DNA of 64,000 nt, from NCBI GenBank assembly GCA_964058805.1, contig CAXKVV010002170.1, forward strand, positions 186,001-250,000, given 5' to 3'. A program made the translations under genes and the position numbers. The notes below the pieces were generated by a model that was given only the letters and a program-made list of their open reading frames with translations, was not told the DNA's origin and made no database searches. The stretch is from Schoenoplectus triqueter. Lineage: Eukaryota > Streptophyta > Magnoliopsida > Poales > Cyperaceae. Below, one piece after another: positions 13,085 to 24,572 of this stretch (position 1 is its first letter; every line of letters starts with the position of its first letter).

Positions 13085-14590
13085 TGTTTTGCGCTCCCGG
13101 ACTTGTTTTCGGCGGTACCGAGGAAGTCGGGTCCCGTTTTCATGTCTTGTGCTCCCGGACACGTTTTCGGCGGTACCGATGGCGTCGAGACCCGTTTTCA
13201 TGTTTTGCGCTCGCGGACTCGTTTTCGGCGGCGCCGAGGGCATCGGGTCTCGTCTTCATGTTTTGCGCGCCCGGACTCGGTTTCGGCGGTACCGTGGGCG
13301 TCGGGACCCGTTTTCATGTTTTGCGCGCCCTGACTCGGTTTCGGCGGTACCGAGAGCGTCGGGTCCCGTTTTCATGTTTTGCGCTCCCGGAATCATTTTC
13401 GGCGGTACCGAGGGCGTCGGGTCCCGTTTTCATGTTTTGCGCCCCGGACTTGTTTTCGGCGGTACCGAGGGCGTCGGGTCCCGTTTTCATGTTTTGCGCT
13501 CCCGGACATGTTTTCGGCGGTACCGAGGGCGTCGGGTCCCGTTTTCATGTTTTGCGCTCCCGGACTTGTTTTCGGCGGTACCGAGGAAGTCGGGTCCCGT
13601 TTTCATGTCTTGTGCCCCCGGACACGTTTTCGGCGGTACCGATGGCGTCGAGACTCGTTTTCATGTTTTGCGCTCGCGGACTCGTTTTCGGCGGCGTCGA
13701 GGGCGTCGGGTGTCGTCTTCATGTTTTGCGCGCCCGGACTCGGTTTCGGCGGTACCGAGGGCGTCGGAACCCGTTTTCATGTTTTGCGCGCCCGGAGTCG
13801 GTTTCGGCGGTACCGAGAGCGTCGGGACCCGTTTTCATGTTTTGCGCTCTCGGACTCATTTTGGGAGGTACAGAGGGCGACGGGTCCCATTTTCATGTTT
13901 TGCGCGCCCGGACTCGTTTTCGGCGGTACCGAGGGCGTCGTGTCCCGTTTTCATGTTTTGCGTGCCCGGTCTCGATTTCGAAGGTACCGAGTGCGTCGGG
14001 TCTCGTTTTCTTAATTTGGGCGCTCGAACTCGTTTTCGGCGGTACCGAGGGCGTCGGGTCCCGTTTTCACGTTTTGCGCGCCCGGACTCGGTTTCGACGG
14101 TAACGAGGGCGTCGGGACCCGTTTTCATGTTTTGCGCGCCCGGACCCTGTTTCGGCGTTACCGAGGGTGTCGGGTCCCGTTTTCATGTTTTGCGCTCCCC
14201 GACTCATTTTTGACGGTACCGATGGCGTCGAGACCCGTTTTCATGTTTTGCGCTCCCGGACTCATTTTCGGCGGTACCGAGGGCGTCGGATCCCGTTTTC
14301 ATGTGTTGCGCTCCCGGACTCGTTTTCGGCGGTACCGATGGCGTCGGAACCCGTTTTCATGTTTTGCGCTCCCCGACTCAGTTTCAACGGTACCGTGGGC
14401 GTCGGGACCCGTTTTCTTGTTTTGCGCTCCCAGACTTTTTTTCAGAGTATCGAGGGCGTCGGGTCCCGTTTTCATGTTTTGCGCGCCCAGACTCATTTTT
14501 GGAGGTACAGAGGGCGACGGGTCCCATTTTAATGTTTTGCGCGCCCGGACTCGTTTTCGGCAGTTCCGAGGGCGTCGGGTCCCGTTTTCA
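13085..14590 (+). repeat. block resembling the precursor of the HOR core
   Basis: Two runs starting near 13,085 and 13,547 have the same order as HOR monomers 1-4 (GGACTTG unit, ATGTCTTGTGC unit, GCTCGCGGACTCG unit with GCGCC, CGCGCCCGG unit). They carry GAGGAAGTCGGG where the HOR has GACGAAGTCGGG. A further run near 18,550 already carries GACGAAG. I infer that the HOR was amplified from this kind of sequence. Near 13,690-14,590 the order also resembles 10,040-10,790, including a CGGCGTTACCGAGG unit. Confidence 0.6.
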
Positions 14591-15227
14591 TGTTTTGCGT
14601 GCCCGTTCTCGATTTCGAAGGTACCAAGTGCGTCGGGTCTCGTTTTCTTAATTTGGGCGCTCGAACTCGTTTTCGGCGGTACCGAGGGCGTCGGGTCCCG
14701 TTTTCACGTTTTGCGCGCCCGGACTCGATTTCGACGGTACCGAGGGCGTCGGGACCCGTTTTCATGTGTTGCGCTCCCGGACTCGTTTTCGGCGGTACCG
14801 ATGGCGTCGGGACCCGTTTTCATGTTTTGCGCTCCCCGACTCATTTTCGACTGAACCGAGGGCGTCGGGTCCCGTTTTCACGTTTTGCGCTCTCGGACTC
14901 GTTTTCGGCGGTACCGAGGGCGTCGGGTCCCGTTTTCACGTTTTGCGCGCCCCGGACTCGATTTCGGCGGTACCGAGGGAGTCGGGTCCCGTTTTCATGT
15001 TTTGCGCGCCCGGAATCGGTTTCGGCGATACCGAGGGCGTCGGGTCCGTTTTCATGTTTTGCGATCCCGGACTCTTTTTCGGCGGTACCAATGGCGTCGG
15101 GACCCGTTTTCATGTTTTGCGCTCCCGGACTCGGTTTCGGCGGTACCGAGGGCGTCCGGTCCCGTTTTCATGTTTTGCGCTCCCCGACTCTTTTTCGGCG
15201 GTACCGATGGCGTCGGGACCCGTTTTC

Positions 15228-15301
15228 ATGTTTTGCGCTCCCGGACTCGGTTTCGCCTGGACTCGATTTCGAAGGTACCGAGTGCGTCGGGTCTCGTATT
15301 C
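15228..15301 (+). repeat. 74-bp hybrid unit (42-bp deletion across two monomers)
   Basis: A unit starting ATGTTTTGCGCTCCCGGACT jumps at GTTTCG directly into CCTGGACTCGATTTCGAAGG of the next monomer type and ends at GTCTCGTATTC. The length is 74 bp where two units would give 116. The join shifts the 58-bp lattice by 16 bases, so it was not an in-register exchange between homologous unit positions. Confidence 0.85.
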
Positions 15302-15419
15302 TTAATTTGGGCGCTCGAACTCATTTTCACCGGTACCGAGGGTGTCGGGTCCCGTTTTCACGTTTTGCGCGCTCGGACTCGGTTTCGGCGGTACCGAGGG
15401 CGTCGGGACCCGTTTTCAT

Positions 15420-17043
15420 GTTTTGCGCGACCGGACCCTGTTTCGGCGGTACCGAGGGAGTCGGGACCCGTTTTCATGTTTTACGCGCCCGGATTCGGTT
15501 TCGGCGGTACCGAGGGCGTCGGGTCCCGTTTTCTTGTTTTGCGCTCCCTGACTCGTTTTCGGCGGTACTGACGGCGTCGGGACCCGTTTTCATGTTTTGC
15601 GCTCTCGGACTCGATTTCGGCAGTACCGAGGGCGTCCGGTCCTGTTTTCATGTTTTGCGCGCCCGAACTCGGTTTCGGCGGTACCGAGGGCGTCGGGTCC
15701 CGTTTTCATGTTTTGCGCTCCCGGAATCGTTTTCGGCGGTACCGAGGGTGTCGGGTCCCGTTTTCAAGTTTTGCGCTCCCGGACTCGGTTTCGGCGGTGC
15801 CGAGGGCGTCGGGTCCCGTTTTCATGTTTTGCGCTCCCCGACTCATTTTTGGCGGTTCCGATGGCGTCGGGACCCGTTTTCATGTTTTGCGCTCTGTGAC
15901 TCATTTTCGGCGGCGCCGAGGCTGTCCGGTCCTGTTTTCATGTTTTGGGCGCCTGGACTCATTTTTGGAGGTACATAGGGCGACGGGTCCCATTTTCAAG
16001 TTTTGCTCGCCCGGACTCGTTTTCGGCGGTTCCGAGGGTGTCGGGTCCCGTTTTCATGTTTTGCGGGCCCGGACTCGATTTCCAAGGTACCAAGTGCGTC
16101 GGGTCTCGTTTTCTTAATTTGCGCGCTCGAACTCGTTTTCGGCGGTACCGAGGGCGTCGGGTCCCGTTTTCACGTTTTGCGCGCCCGGACTCAGTTTCGG
16201 CGGTACCGAGGGCGTCGGGACCCGTTTTCATGTTTTGCGCGCCCGGACCCTGTTTCGGCGGTACCGAGGACGTCGGGTGCCGTTTTCATGTTTTGCGCTC
16301 CCGGACCCGGTTTCGGCGGTACCGTGGGCGTCGGGTCCCATTTTCTTGTTTTGCGCTCCCTGACTCGTTTTCGGCGGTACGGACGGCGTCGGGACCCGTT
16401 TTCATGTTTTGCGCTCTCGGACTCAATTTCGGCAGTACCGAGGGCGTCCGGTCCCGTTTTAATGTTTTGCGCGCCCGAACTCGGTTTCGGCGGTACCGAG
16501 GGCGTCGGGTCCCGTTTTCATGTTTTGCGCTCCCGGAATCGTTTTCGGCGGTACCGAGGGCGTCGGGTCCCGTTTTCAAGTTTTGCGCTCCCGGACTCGG
16601 TTTCGGCGGTGCCGAGGGCGTCGGGTCCCGTTTTCATGTTTTGCGCTCCCAGACTCGTTTTTGGCGGTACCGAGGGCGTCGGGTCCCGTTTTCATGTTTT
16701 GCGCTCCCCGACTCATTTTTGGCGGTTCCGATGGCGTCGGGACCCGTTTTCATGTTTTGCGCTCTCTGACTTATTTTCGGCGGCGCCGAGGCTGTCCGGT
16801 CCTGTTTTCAAGTTTTGGGCGCCTGGACTCATTTTTGGAGGTACATAGGGCGTCGGGTCCCGTTTTCATGTTTTGCGTGCCCGGACTCGATTTCAAAGGT
16901 ACCAAGTGCGTCGGGTCTCGTTTTCTTAATTTGCGCGCTCGAACTCGTTTTCGGCGGTACCGAGGGCGTCGGGTCCCGTTTTCACGTTTTGCGCGCCCGG
17001 ACTCGGTTTCGGCGGTACCGAGGGCGTCGGGACCCGTTTTCAT
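15420..17043 (+). repeat. 812-bp tandem duplication (14 monomers)
   Basis: Two adjacent copies, about 15,420-16,231 and 16,232-17,043, share monomer order at an offset of 812 bp. Landmarks are a CGCGCCCGAACTCGG unit (15,657 and 16,469), a TTTTCAAGTTTTGC unit with GGTGCCGAGG (15,761 and 16,573), and a GGCGCCTGGACTC unit with GGTACATAGGGCG (near 15,950 and 16,815). The second copy has an additional CAGACTCGTTTTTGG unit near 16,650 and has lost another unit later, so the net length is unchanged. Confidence 0.75.
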
Positions 17044-17099
17044 GTTTTGCGCGCCCGGACCCTGTTTCGGCGGTACCGAGGGCGTCGGGTCCCGTTTTC

Positions 17100-18440
17100 A
17101 TGTTTTGCGCTCCCGGACTCGTTTTCGGCGGTACCGAGGGCGTCGGGTCCCGTTTTCATGTTTTGCGCTCCCGGACTCGTTTTCGGCGGTACCGATGGCG
17201 TCGTTGCCCGTTTTCATGTTTTGCGCTCTCGGACTAGATTTCGGCAGTACCGAGGGCGTCGGATCCCATTTTCATGTTTTGCGCGCCCGGACCCTGTTTC
17301 GGCGGTACCGATGGCGTCGTTACCCGTTTTCATGTTTTGCGCTCTCGGACTCGATTTCGGCAGTACCGAGGGCGTCGGGTCCCGTTTTCATGTTTTGCGC
17401 GCCCGGACCCTGTTTCGGCGGTACCGAGGGCGTCGGGTCCCGTTTTCATGTTTTGGGCGCCCGGACCCTATTTCGGCCGTACCGAGGGCGTCGGGTCCCG
17501 TTTTCATGTTTTGCGCTCCCGGACTCGTTTTCGGTGGTACCGAGGGCGTCGGGTCCCGTTTTGATGTTGTGCGCTCCCGGACTCGTTTTCGGCGGTACCG
17601 ATGGCGTCGTTACCCGTTTTCATGTTTTGCGCTCTCGGACTCGGTTTCGGCAGTACCGAGGGCGTCGGGTCCCGTTTTCATGTTTTGCGCTCCAGGACTC
17701 ATTTTCGGCGGTACCGAGGGAGTCGGTACCCTATTTCATGTTTTGCGCTCTCGGACTCGGTTTCGGCGGTACCGAGGGCGTCGGGTCCCGTTTTCATGTT
17801 TTTGCGCTCCCGGACTCGTTTTCGGCGGTACCGAGGGCGTCGGGTCCCGTTTTGATGTTGTGCGCTCCCGGACTCGTTTTCGGCGGTACCGATGGCGTCG
17901 TTTCCCGTTTTCATGTTTTGCGCTCTCGGACTCGGTTTCGGCAGTACCGAGGGCGTCGGGTCCCGTTTTCATGTTTTGGGCGCCCGGACCCTGTTTCGGC
18001 GGTACCGAGAGCGTCGGGTCCCGTTTTCATGTTTTGGGCGCCCGGACCCTATTTCGGCCGTACCGAGGGCGTCGGGTCCCGTTTTCATGTTTTGCGCTCC
18101 CAGACTCGTTTTCGGCGGTACCGAGGGCGTCGGGTCCCGTTTTGATGTTGTGCGCTCCCGGACTCGTTTTCGGCGGTACCAATGGCGTCGATACCCGTTT
18201 TCATGCTTTGCGCTCTCGGACTCGGTTTCGGCAGTACCGAGGGCGTCGGGTCCCGTTTTCATGTTTTGCGCTCCAGGACTCATTTTCGGCGGTACCGAGG
18301 GAGTCGGTACCCAATTTAATGTTTTGCGCTCTCGGACTCGGTTTCGGCGGTACCGAGGGCGTCGGGTCCCGTTTTCATGTTTTGCGCTCCCGGAATCGTT
18401 TTCGGCGGTACCGAGGGCGTCGGGTCCCGTATTCATGTTT
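17100..18440 (+). repeat. short-period sub-array with five-monomer spacing
   Basis: The GATGTTGTGCGC unit recurs at 17,563, 17,854 and 18,144, which is 291 and 290 bp, or five monomers; the extra base comes from a five-T unit near 17,800. Between these are GGCGTCGTTACCCG (or TTTCCCG, or ATACCCG) units and GGGCGCCCGGACCC units. This is a local tandem repeat with a much shorter period than the HOR core. The same unit types reappear at 53.9-55.6 kb in the same orientation. Confidence 0.65.
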
Positions 18441-19499
18441 TGCGCCCCGGACTTGTTTTCGGCGGTACCGAGGGCGTCGGGTCCCGTTTTCATGTTTTGC
18501 GCTCCCGGACATGTTTTCGGCGGTACCGAGGGCGTCGGGTCCCGTTTTCATGTTTTGCGCTCTCGGACTTGTTTTCGGCGGTACCGACGAAGTCGGGTCC
18601 CGTTTTCATGTCTTGTGCTCCCTGACACGTTTTCGGCGGTACCGATGGCGTCGAGACCCGTTTTCATGTTTTGCGCTCGCGGACTCGTTTTCGGCGGCGC
18701 CGAGGGCGTCGGGTCTCGTCTTCACGTTTTGCGCACCCGGACTCGGTTTTGGCGGTACCGAGGGCGTCGGGACCCGTTTTCATGTTTAGCGCACCCGGAC
18801 TCGGTTTCGGCGGTACCGAGAGCGTCGGGTCCCGTTTTCATGTTTTGCGCTCCCGGACTCATTTTGGGAGGTACAGAGGGCGACGGGTCCCATTTTCATG
18901 TTTTGCGCGCCCGGACTCGTTTTTGGCGGTACCGAGGGCGTCGTGTCCCGTTTTCATGTTTTGCGTGCCCGGTCTCGATTTCGAAGGTACAGAGTGCGTC
19001 GGGTCTCGTTTTCTTAATTTGGGCGCTCGAACTCGTTTTCGGCGGTACCGAGGGCGTCGGGTCCCGTTTTCACGTTTTGCGCGCCCGGACTCGGTTTCGG
19101 CGGTACCGAGGGAGTCGTGTCCCGTTTTCATGTTTTGCGCGCCCGGACTCGGTTTCGGCGGTACCGAGGGCGTCAGGTCCGTTTTCATGTTTTGCGCTCC
19201 CGGACTCGTTTTCGGCGGTACCGAGGGCGTCGGATCCCGTTTTCATGTTTTGCGCTCCCGTACTCGTTTTCGGCGGTAACGATGGCGTCGGGACCCGTTT
19301 TCATGTTTTGCGCTCCCCGACTCATTTTCGACGGTACCGAGGGCGTCGGGACCCGTTTTCTTGTTTTGCGCTCCCAGACTCGTTTTCGGCGGTTCCGAGG
19401 GCGTCGGGTCCCGTTTTCATGTTTTGCGTGCCCGGACTCGATTTCGAAGGTACCAAGTGCGTCGGGTCTCGTTTTCTTAATTTGGGCGCTCGAACTCGT

Positions 19500-20454
19500 T
19501 TTCGGTGGTACCGAGGGCGTCGGGTCCCGTTTTGCGTGCCCCGACTCATTTTCGACGGTACCGATGGCGTCGAGACCCGTTTTCATGTTTTGCGCTCGAG
19601 GACTCGTTTTCGGCGGTACCGAGGGCGTCGGGTCCCGTTTTCACGTTTTGCGCGCCCCGGACTCGAATTCGGCGGTACCGAGGGAGTCGTGTCCCGTTTT
19701 CATGTTTTGCGCGCCCGGACTCGGTTTCGGCGGTACCGAGGGCGTCGGGTCCGTTTTCATGTTTTCCGCTCCCGGACTCTTTTTTGGGCGGTACCGATGG
19801 CGTCGGGACCCGTTTTCATGTTTTGCGCTCCCGGACTCGGTTTCGGCGGCGCCGAGGGCGTCGGGTCGCGTTTTCATGTTTTGCGCGCCCGGACTCGGTT
19901 TTGGCGGTAACGAGGGCGTCGGGACCTGTTTTCATGTTTTGCGCGCCCGCCCTGGTTTCGGTGGTACCGATGGCGTCAGGACCCGTTTTCATGTTTTGCG
20001 CTCTCGGACTCGTTTTCGGCGGCGCCGTGGCTGTCGGGTCCTGTTTTCATGTTTTGCGTGCCCGGACTCGATTTCGAAGGTACCGAGTGCGTCGGGTCTC
20101 ATTTTCTTAATTTGGGCGCTCGAACTCATTTTCGGCGGTACCGAGGGCGTCGGGTCCCGTTTTCACGTTTTGCGCGCCCGGACTCGGTTTCAGCGGTACC
20201 GAGGGCGTCGGGACCCGTTTTCATGTTTTGCGCGCCCGGACCCTGTTTCGGCGGTACCGAGGTTGTCGGGACCCGTTTTCATGTTTTACACGCCCGGACT
20301 CGGTTTCGGCGGTACCGAGGGCGTCGGGTCCCGTTTTCTTGTTTTGCGCTCCCTGACTCGTTTTCGGCGGTACTGACGGCGTCGGGACCCATTTTCATGT
20401 TTTGCGCTCTCGGACTCGATTTCGGCAGTACCGAGGGCGTCCGGTCCCGTTTTC
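19500..20454 (+). repeat. left edge of HOR core: partial A-type subunit
   Basis: Order follows HOR monomers 9 to 27 with monomers 15-16 missing, and with several private changes: a 50-bp unit at about 19,528-19,540 where CACGTTTT is lost between two T4 runs, CTTTTTTGGGCGG near 19,790, CGCCCTGGTTTCGG near 19,950, and GAGGTTGTCGGGACC near 20,263. The density of private changes is higher than in the inner copies, as expected at the margin of a homogenised block. Confidence 0.75.
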
Positions 20455-23400
20455 ATGTTTTGCGCTCCCGGACTTGTTTTCGGCGGTACCGACGAAGTCG
20501 GGTCCCGTTTTCATGTCTTGTGCTCCCTGACACGTTTTCGGCGGTACCGATGGCGTCGAGACCCGTTTTCATGTTTTGCGCTCGCGGACTCTTTTTCGGC
20601 GGCGCCGAGGGCGTCGGGTCTCGTCTTCATGTTTTGCGCGCCCGGACTCGGTTTCGGCGGTACCGAGGGCGTCGGGACCCGTTTTCATGTTTTGCGCACC
20701 CGGACTCGGTTTCTGCGGTACCGAGAGCGTCGGGTCCCGTTTTCATGTTTTGCGCTCCCGGACTCATTTTGGGAGGTACAGAGGGCGACGGGTCCCATTT
20801 TAATGTTTTGCGCGGCCGGACTCGTTTTCGGCGGTTCCGAGGGCGTCGGGTCCCGTTTTCATGTTTTGCGTGCCCGGACTCGATTTCGAAGGTACCAAGT
20901 GCGTCGGGTCTCGTTTTCTTAATTTGGGCGCTCGAACTCGTTTTCGGTGGTACCGAGGGCGTCGGGTCCCGTTTTCACGTTTTGCGCGCCCCGACTCATT
21001 TTCGACGGTACCGATGGCGTCGAGACCCGTTTTCATGTTTTGCGCTCGAGGACTCGTTTTCGGCGGTACCGAGGGCGTCGGGTCCCGTTTTCACGTTTTG
21101 CGCGCCCCGGACTCGAATTCGGCGGTACCGAGGGAGTCGTGTCCCGTTTTCATGTTTTGCGCGCCCGGACTCGGTTTCGGCGGTACCGAGGGCGTCGGGT
21201 CCGTTTTCATGTTTTCCGCTCCCGGACTCTTTTTCGGCGGTACCGATGGCGTCGGGACCCGTTTTCATGTTTTGCGCTCCCGGACTCGGTTTCGGCGGTA
21301 CCGAGGGCGTCCGGTCCCGTTTTCATGTTTTGCGCGCCCCGACTCTTTTTCGACGGTACTGATGGCGTCGGGTCCCGTTTCCTTGTTTTGCGCTCCCGGA
21401 CTCGGTTTCGGCGGCGCCGAGGGCGTCGGGTCGCGTTTTCATGTTTTGCGCGCCCGGACTCGGTTTCGGCGGTAACGAGGGCGTCGGGACCTGTTTTCAT
21501 GTTTTGCGCGCCCGGACCCGGTTTCGGTGGTACCGATGGCGTCAGGACCCGTTTTCATGTTTTGCGCTCTCGGACTCGTTTTCGGCGGCGCCGTGGCTGT
21601 CGGGTCCTGTTTTCATGTTTTGCGTGCCCGGACTCGATTTCGAAGGTACCGAGTGCGTCGGGTCTCGTTTTCTTAATTTGGGCGCTCGAACTCATTTTCG
21701 GCGGTACCGAGGGCGTCGGGTCCCGTTTTCACGTTTTGCGCGCCCGGACTCGGTTTCAGCGGTACCGAGGGCGTCGGGACCCGTTTTCATGTTTTGCACG
21801 CCCGGACCCTGTTTCGGCGGTACCGAGGGAGTCGGGACCCGTTTTCATGTTTTACACGCCCGGACTCGGTTTCGGCGGTACCGAGGGCGTCGGGTCCCGT
21901 TTTCTTGTTTTGCGCTCCCTGACTCGTTTTCGGCGGTACTGACGGCGTCGGGACCCATTTTCATGTTTTGCGCTCTCGGACTCGATTTCGGCAGTACCGA
22001 GGGCGTCCGGTCCCGTTTTCATGTTTTGCGCTCCCGGACTTGTTTTCGGCGGTACCGACGAAGTCGGGTCCCGTTTTCATGTCTTGTGCTCCCTGACACG
22101 TTTTCGGCGGTACCGATGGCGTCGAGACCCGTTTTCATGTTTTGCGCTCGCGGACTCGTTTTCGGCGGCGCCGAGGGCGTCGGGTCTTGTCTTCATGTTT
22201 TGCGCGCCCGGACTCGGTTTCGGCGGTACCGAGGGCGTCGGGACCCGTTTTCATGTTTTGCGCTCCCGGACTCGGTTTCGGCGGTACCGAGAGCGTCGGG
22301 TCCCGTTTTCATGTTTTGCGCTCCCGGACTCATTTTGGGAGGTACAGAGGGCGACGGGTCCCATTTTAATGTTTTGCGCGGCCGGACTCGTTTTCGGCAG
22401 TTCCGAGGGCGTCGGGTCCCGTTTTCATGTTTTGCGTGCCCGGACTCGATTTCGAAGGTACCAAGTGCGTCGGGTCTCGTTTTCTTAATTTGGGCGCTCG
22501 AACTCGTTTTCGGTGGTATCGAGGGCGTCGGGTCCCGTTTTCACGTTTTGCGCGCCCCGACTCATTTTCGACGGTACCGATGGCGTCGAGACCCGTTTTC
22601 ATGTTTTGCGCTCGAGGACTCGTTTTCGGCGGTACCGAGGGCGTCGGGTCCCGTTTTCACGTTTTGCGCGCCCCGGACTCGAATTCGGCGGTACCGAGGG
22701 AGTCGTGTCCCGTTTTCATGTTTTGCGCGCCCGCACTCGGTTTCGGCGGTACCGAGGGCGTCGGGTCCGTTTTCATGTTTTCCGCTCCCGAACTCTTTTT
22801 CGGCGGTACCGATGGCGTCGGGACCCGTTTTCATGTTTTGCGCTCCCGGACTCGGTTTCGGCGGTACCGAGGGCGTCCGGTCCCGTTTTCATGTTTTCCG
22901 CTCCCCGACTCATTTTCGACGGTACCGATGGCGTCGGGTCCCGTTTCCTTGTTTTGCGCCCCCGGACTCGGTTTCGGCGGCGCTGAGGGCGTCGGGTCGC
23001 GTTTTAATGTTTTGCGCGCCCGGACTCGGTTTCGGCGGTAACGAGGGCGTCGGGACCTGTTTTCATGTTTTGCGCGCCCGGACCCGGTTTCGGTGGTACC
23101 GATGGCGTCAGGACCCGTTTTCATGTTTTGCGCTCTCGGACTCGTTTTCGGCGGCGCCATGGCTGTCGGGTCCTGTTTTCATGTTTTGCGTGCCCGGACT
23201 CGATTTCGAAGGTACCGAGTGCGTCGGGTCTCGTTTTCTTAATTTGGGCGCTCGAACTCATTTTCGGCGGTACCGAGGGCGTCGGGTCCCGTTTTCACGT
23301 TTTGCGCGCCCGGACTCGGTTTCAGCGGTACCGAGGGCGTCGGGACCCGTTTTCATGTTTTGCGCGCCCGGACCCTGTTTCAGCGGTACCGAGGGAGTCG

Positions 23401-24572
23401 GGACCCGTTTTCATGTTTTACACGCCCGGACTCGGTTTCGGCGGTACCGAGGGCGTCGGGTCCCGTTTTCTTGTTTTGCGCTCCCTGACTCGTTTTCGGC
23501 GGTACTGACGGCGTCGGGACCCATTTTCATGTTTTGCGCTCTCGGACTCGATTTCGGCAGTACCGAGGGCGTCCGGTCCCGTTTTCATGTTTTGCGCTCC
23601 CGGACTTGTTTTCGGCGGTACCGACGAAGTCGGGTCCCGTTTTCATGTCTTGTGCTCCCTGACACGTTTTCGGCGGTACCGATGGCGTCGAGACCCGTTT
23701 TCATGTTTTGCGCTCGCGGACTCGTTTTCGGCGGCGCCGAGGGCGTCGGGTCTCGTCTTCATGTTTTGCGCGCCCGGACTCGGTTTCGGCGGTACCGAGG
23801 GCGTCGGGACCCGTTTTCATGTTTTGCGCACCCGGACTCGGTTTCTGCGGTACCGAGAGCGTCGGGTCCCGTTTTCATGTTTTGCGCTCCCGGACTCATT
23901 TTGGGAGGTACAGAGGGCGACGGGTCCCATTTTAATGTTTTGCGCGGCCGGACTCGTTTTCGGCGGTTCCGAGGGCGTCGGGTCCCGTTTTCATGTTTTG
24001 CGTGCCCGGACTCGATTTCGAAGGTACCAAGTGCGTCGGGTCTCGTTTTCTTAATTTGGGCGCTCGAACTCGTTTTCGGTGGTACCGAGGGCGTCGGGTC
24101 CCGTTTTCACGTTTTGCGCGCCCCGACTCATTTTCGACGGTACCGATGGCGTCGAGACCCGTTTTCATGTTTTGCGCTCGAGGACTCGTTTTCGGCGGTA
24201 CCGAGGGCGTCGGGTCCCGTTTTCACGTTTTGCGCGCCCCGGACTCGAATTCGACGGTACCGAGGGAGTCGTGTCCCGTTTTCATGTTTTGCGCGCCCGG
24301 ACTCGGTTTCGGCGGTACCGAGGGCGTCGGGTCCGTTTTCATGTTTTGCACTCCCGGACTCGGTTTCGGCGGCGCCGAGGGCGTCGGGTCGCGTTTTCAT
24401 GTTTTACACGCCCGGACTCGGTTTCGGCGGTACCGAGGGCGTCGGGTCCCGTTTTCTTGTTTTGCGCTCCCTGACTCATTTTCGGCGGTACTGACGGCGT
24501 CGGGACCCATTTTCATGTTTTGCGCTCTCGGACTCGATTTCGGCAGTACCGAGGGCGTCCGGTCCCGTTTTC
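20455..24572 (+). repeat. HOR copy 1 (71 monomers: A1 27, B1 27, C1 17)
   Basis: Subunits start at the GACGAAGTCGGG marker unit: A 20,455, B 22,021, C 23,587. A has 27 monomers, including a +1 unit (12) and a -1 unit (13) that cancel. B has the same order but fixed differences: TCTTGTCTTC in 3, GGCAGTTCCG in 7, GGTATCGAG in 9, GCCCGCACTCGG in 13, CTCCCGAACTC in 14, GGCGCTGAGG in 17. C keeps monomers 1-13, one unit like 17, and 25-27, so it lacks ten monomers. Private variants here include GCACGCCCGGACCC in A1 monomer 24 and GCGCCATGGCTG in B1. Confidence 0.92.

Larger units (their letters stand above)
1..19500 (+). repeat. left domain: diverged satellite with irregular large duplications
   Basis: Adjacent monomers differ at many sites and no fixed higher-order period holds. 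Blocks of 0.5 to 2.7 kb recur at offsets that are mostly whole multiples of 58 bp (4,988 = 86 units, 4,930 = 85, 5,742 = 99, 812 = 14). Types largely confined to this domain, the far right flank and the inverted arm include a unit with two KpnI sites (GTCGGTACCC), units with GATGTTGTGCGC, and units with GGCGTCGTTACCCG. This looks like an older layer in which duplications have been overlaid and partly deleted. No gene, RNA gene or mobile element is seen. Confidence 0.85.

Noticed and set aside
21115..21120. GAATTC in monomer 12 as a functional site
   Set aside because: It arises from a single-base variant of CTCGATTTCGG and is only useful as a restriction landmark.
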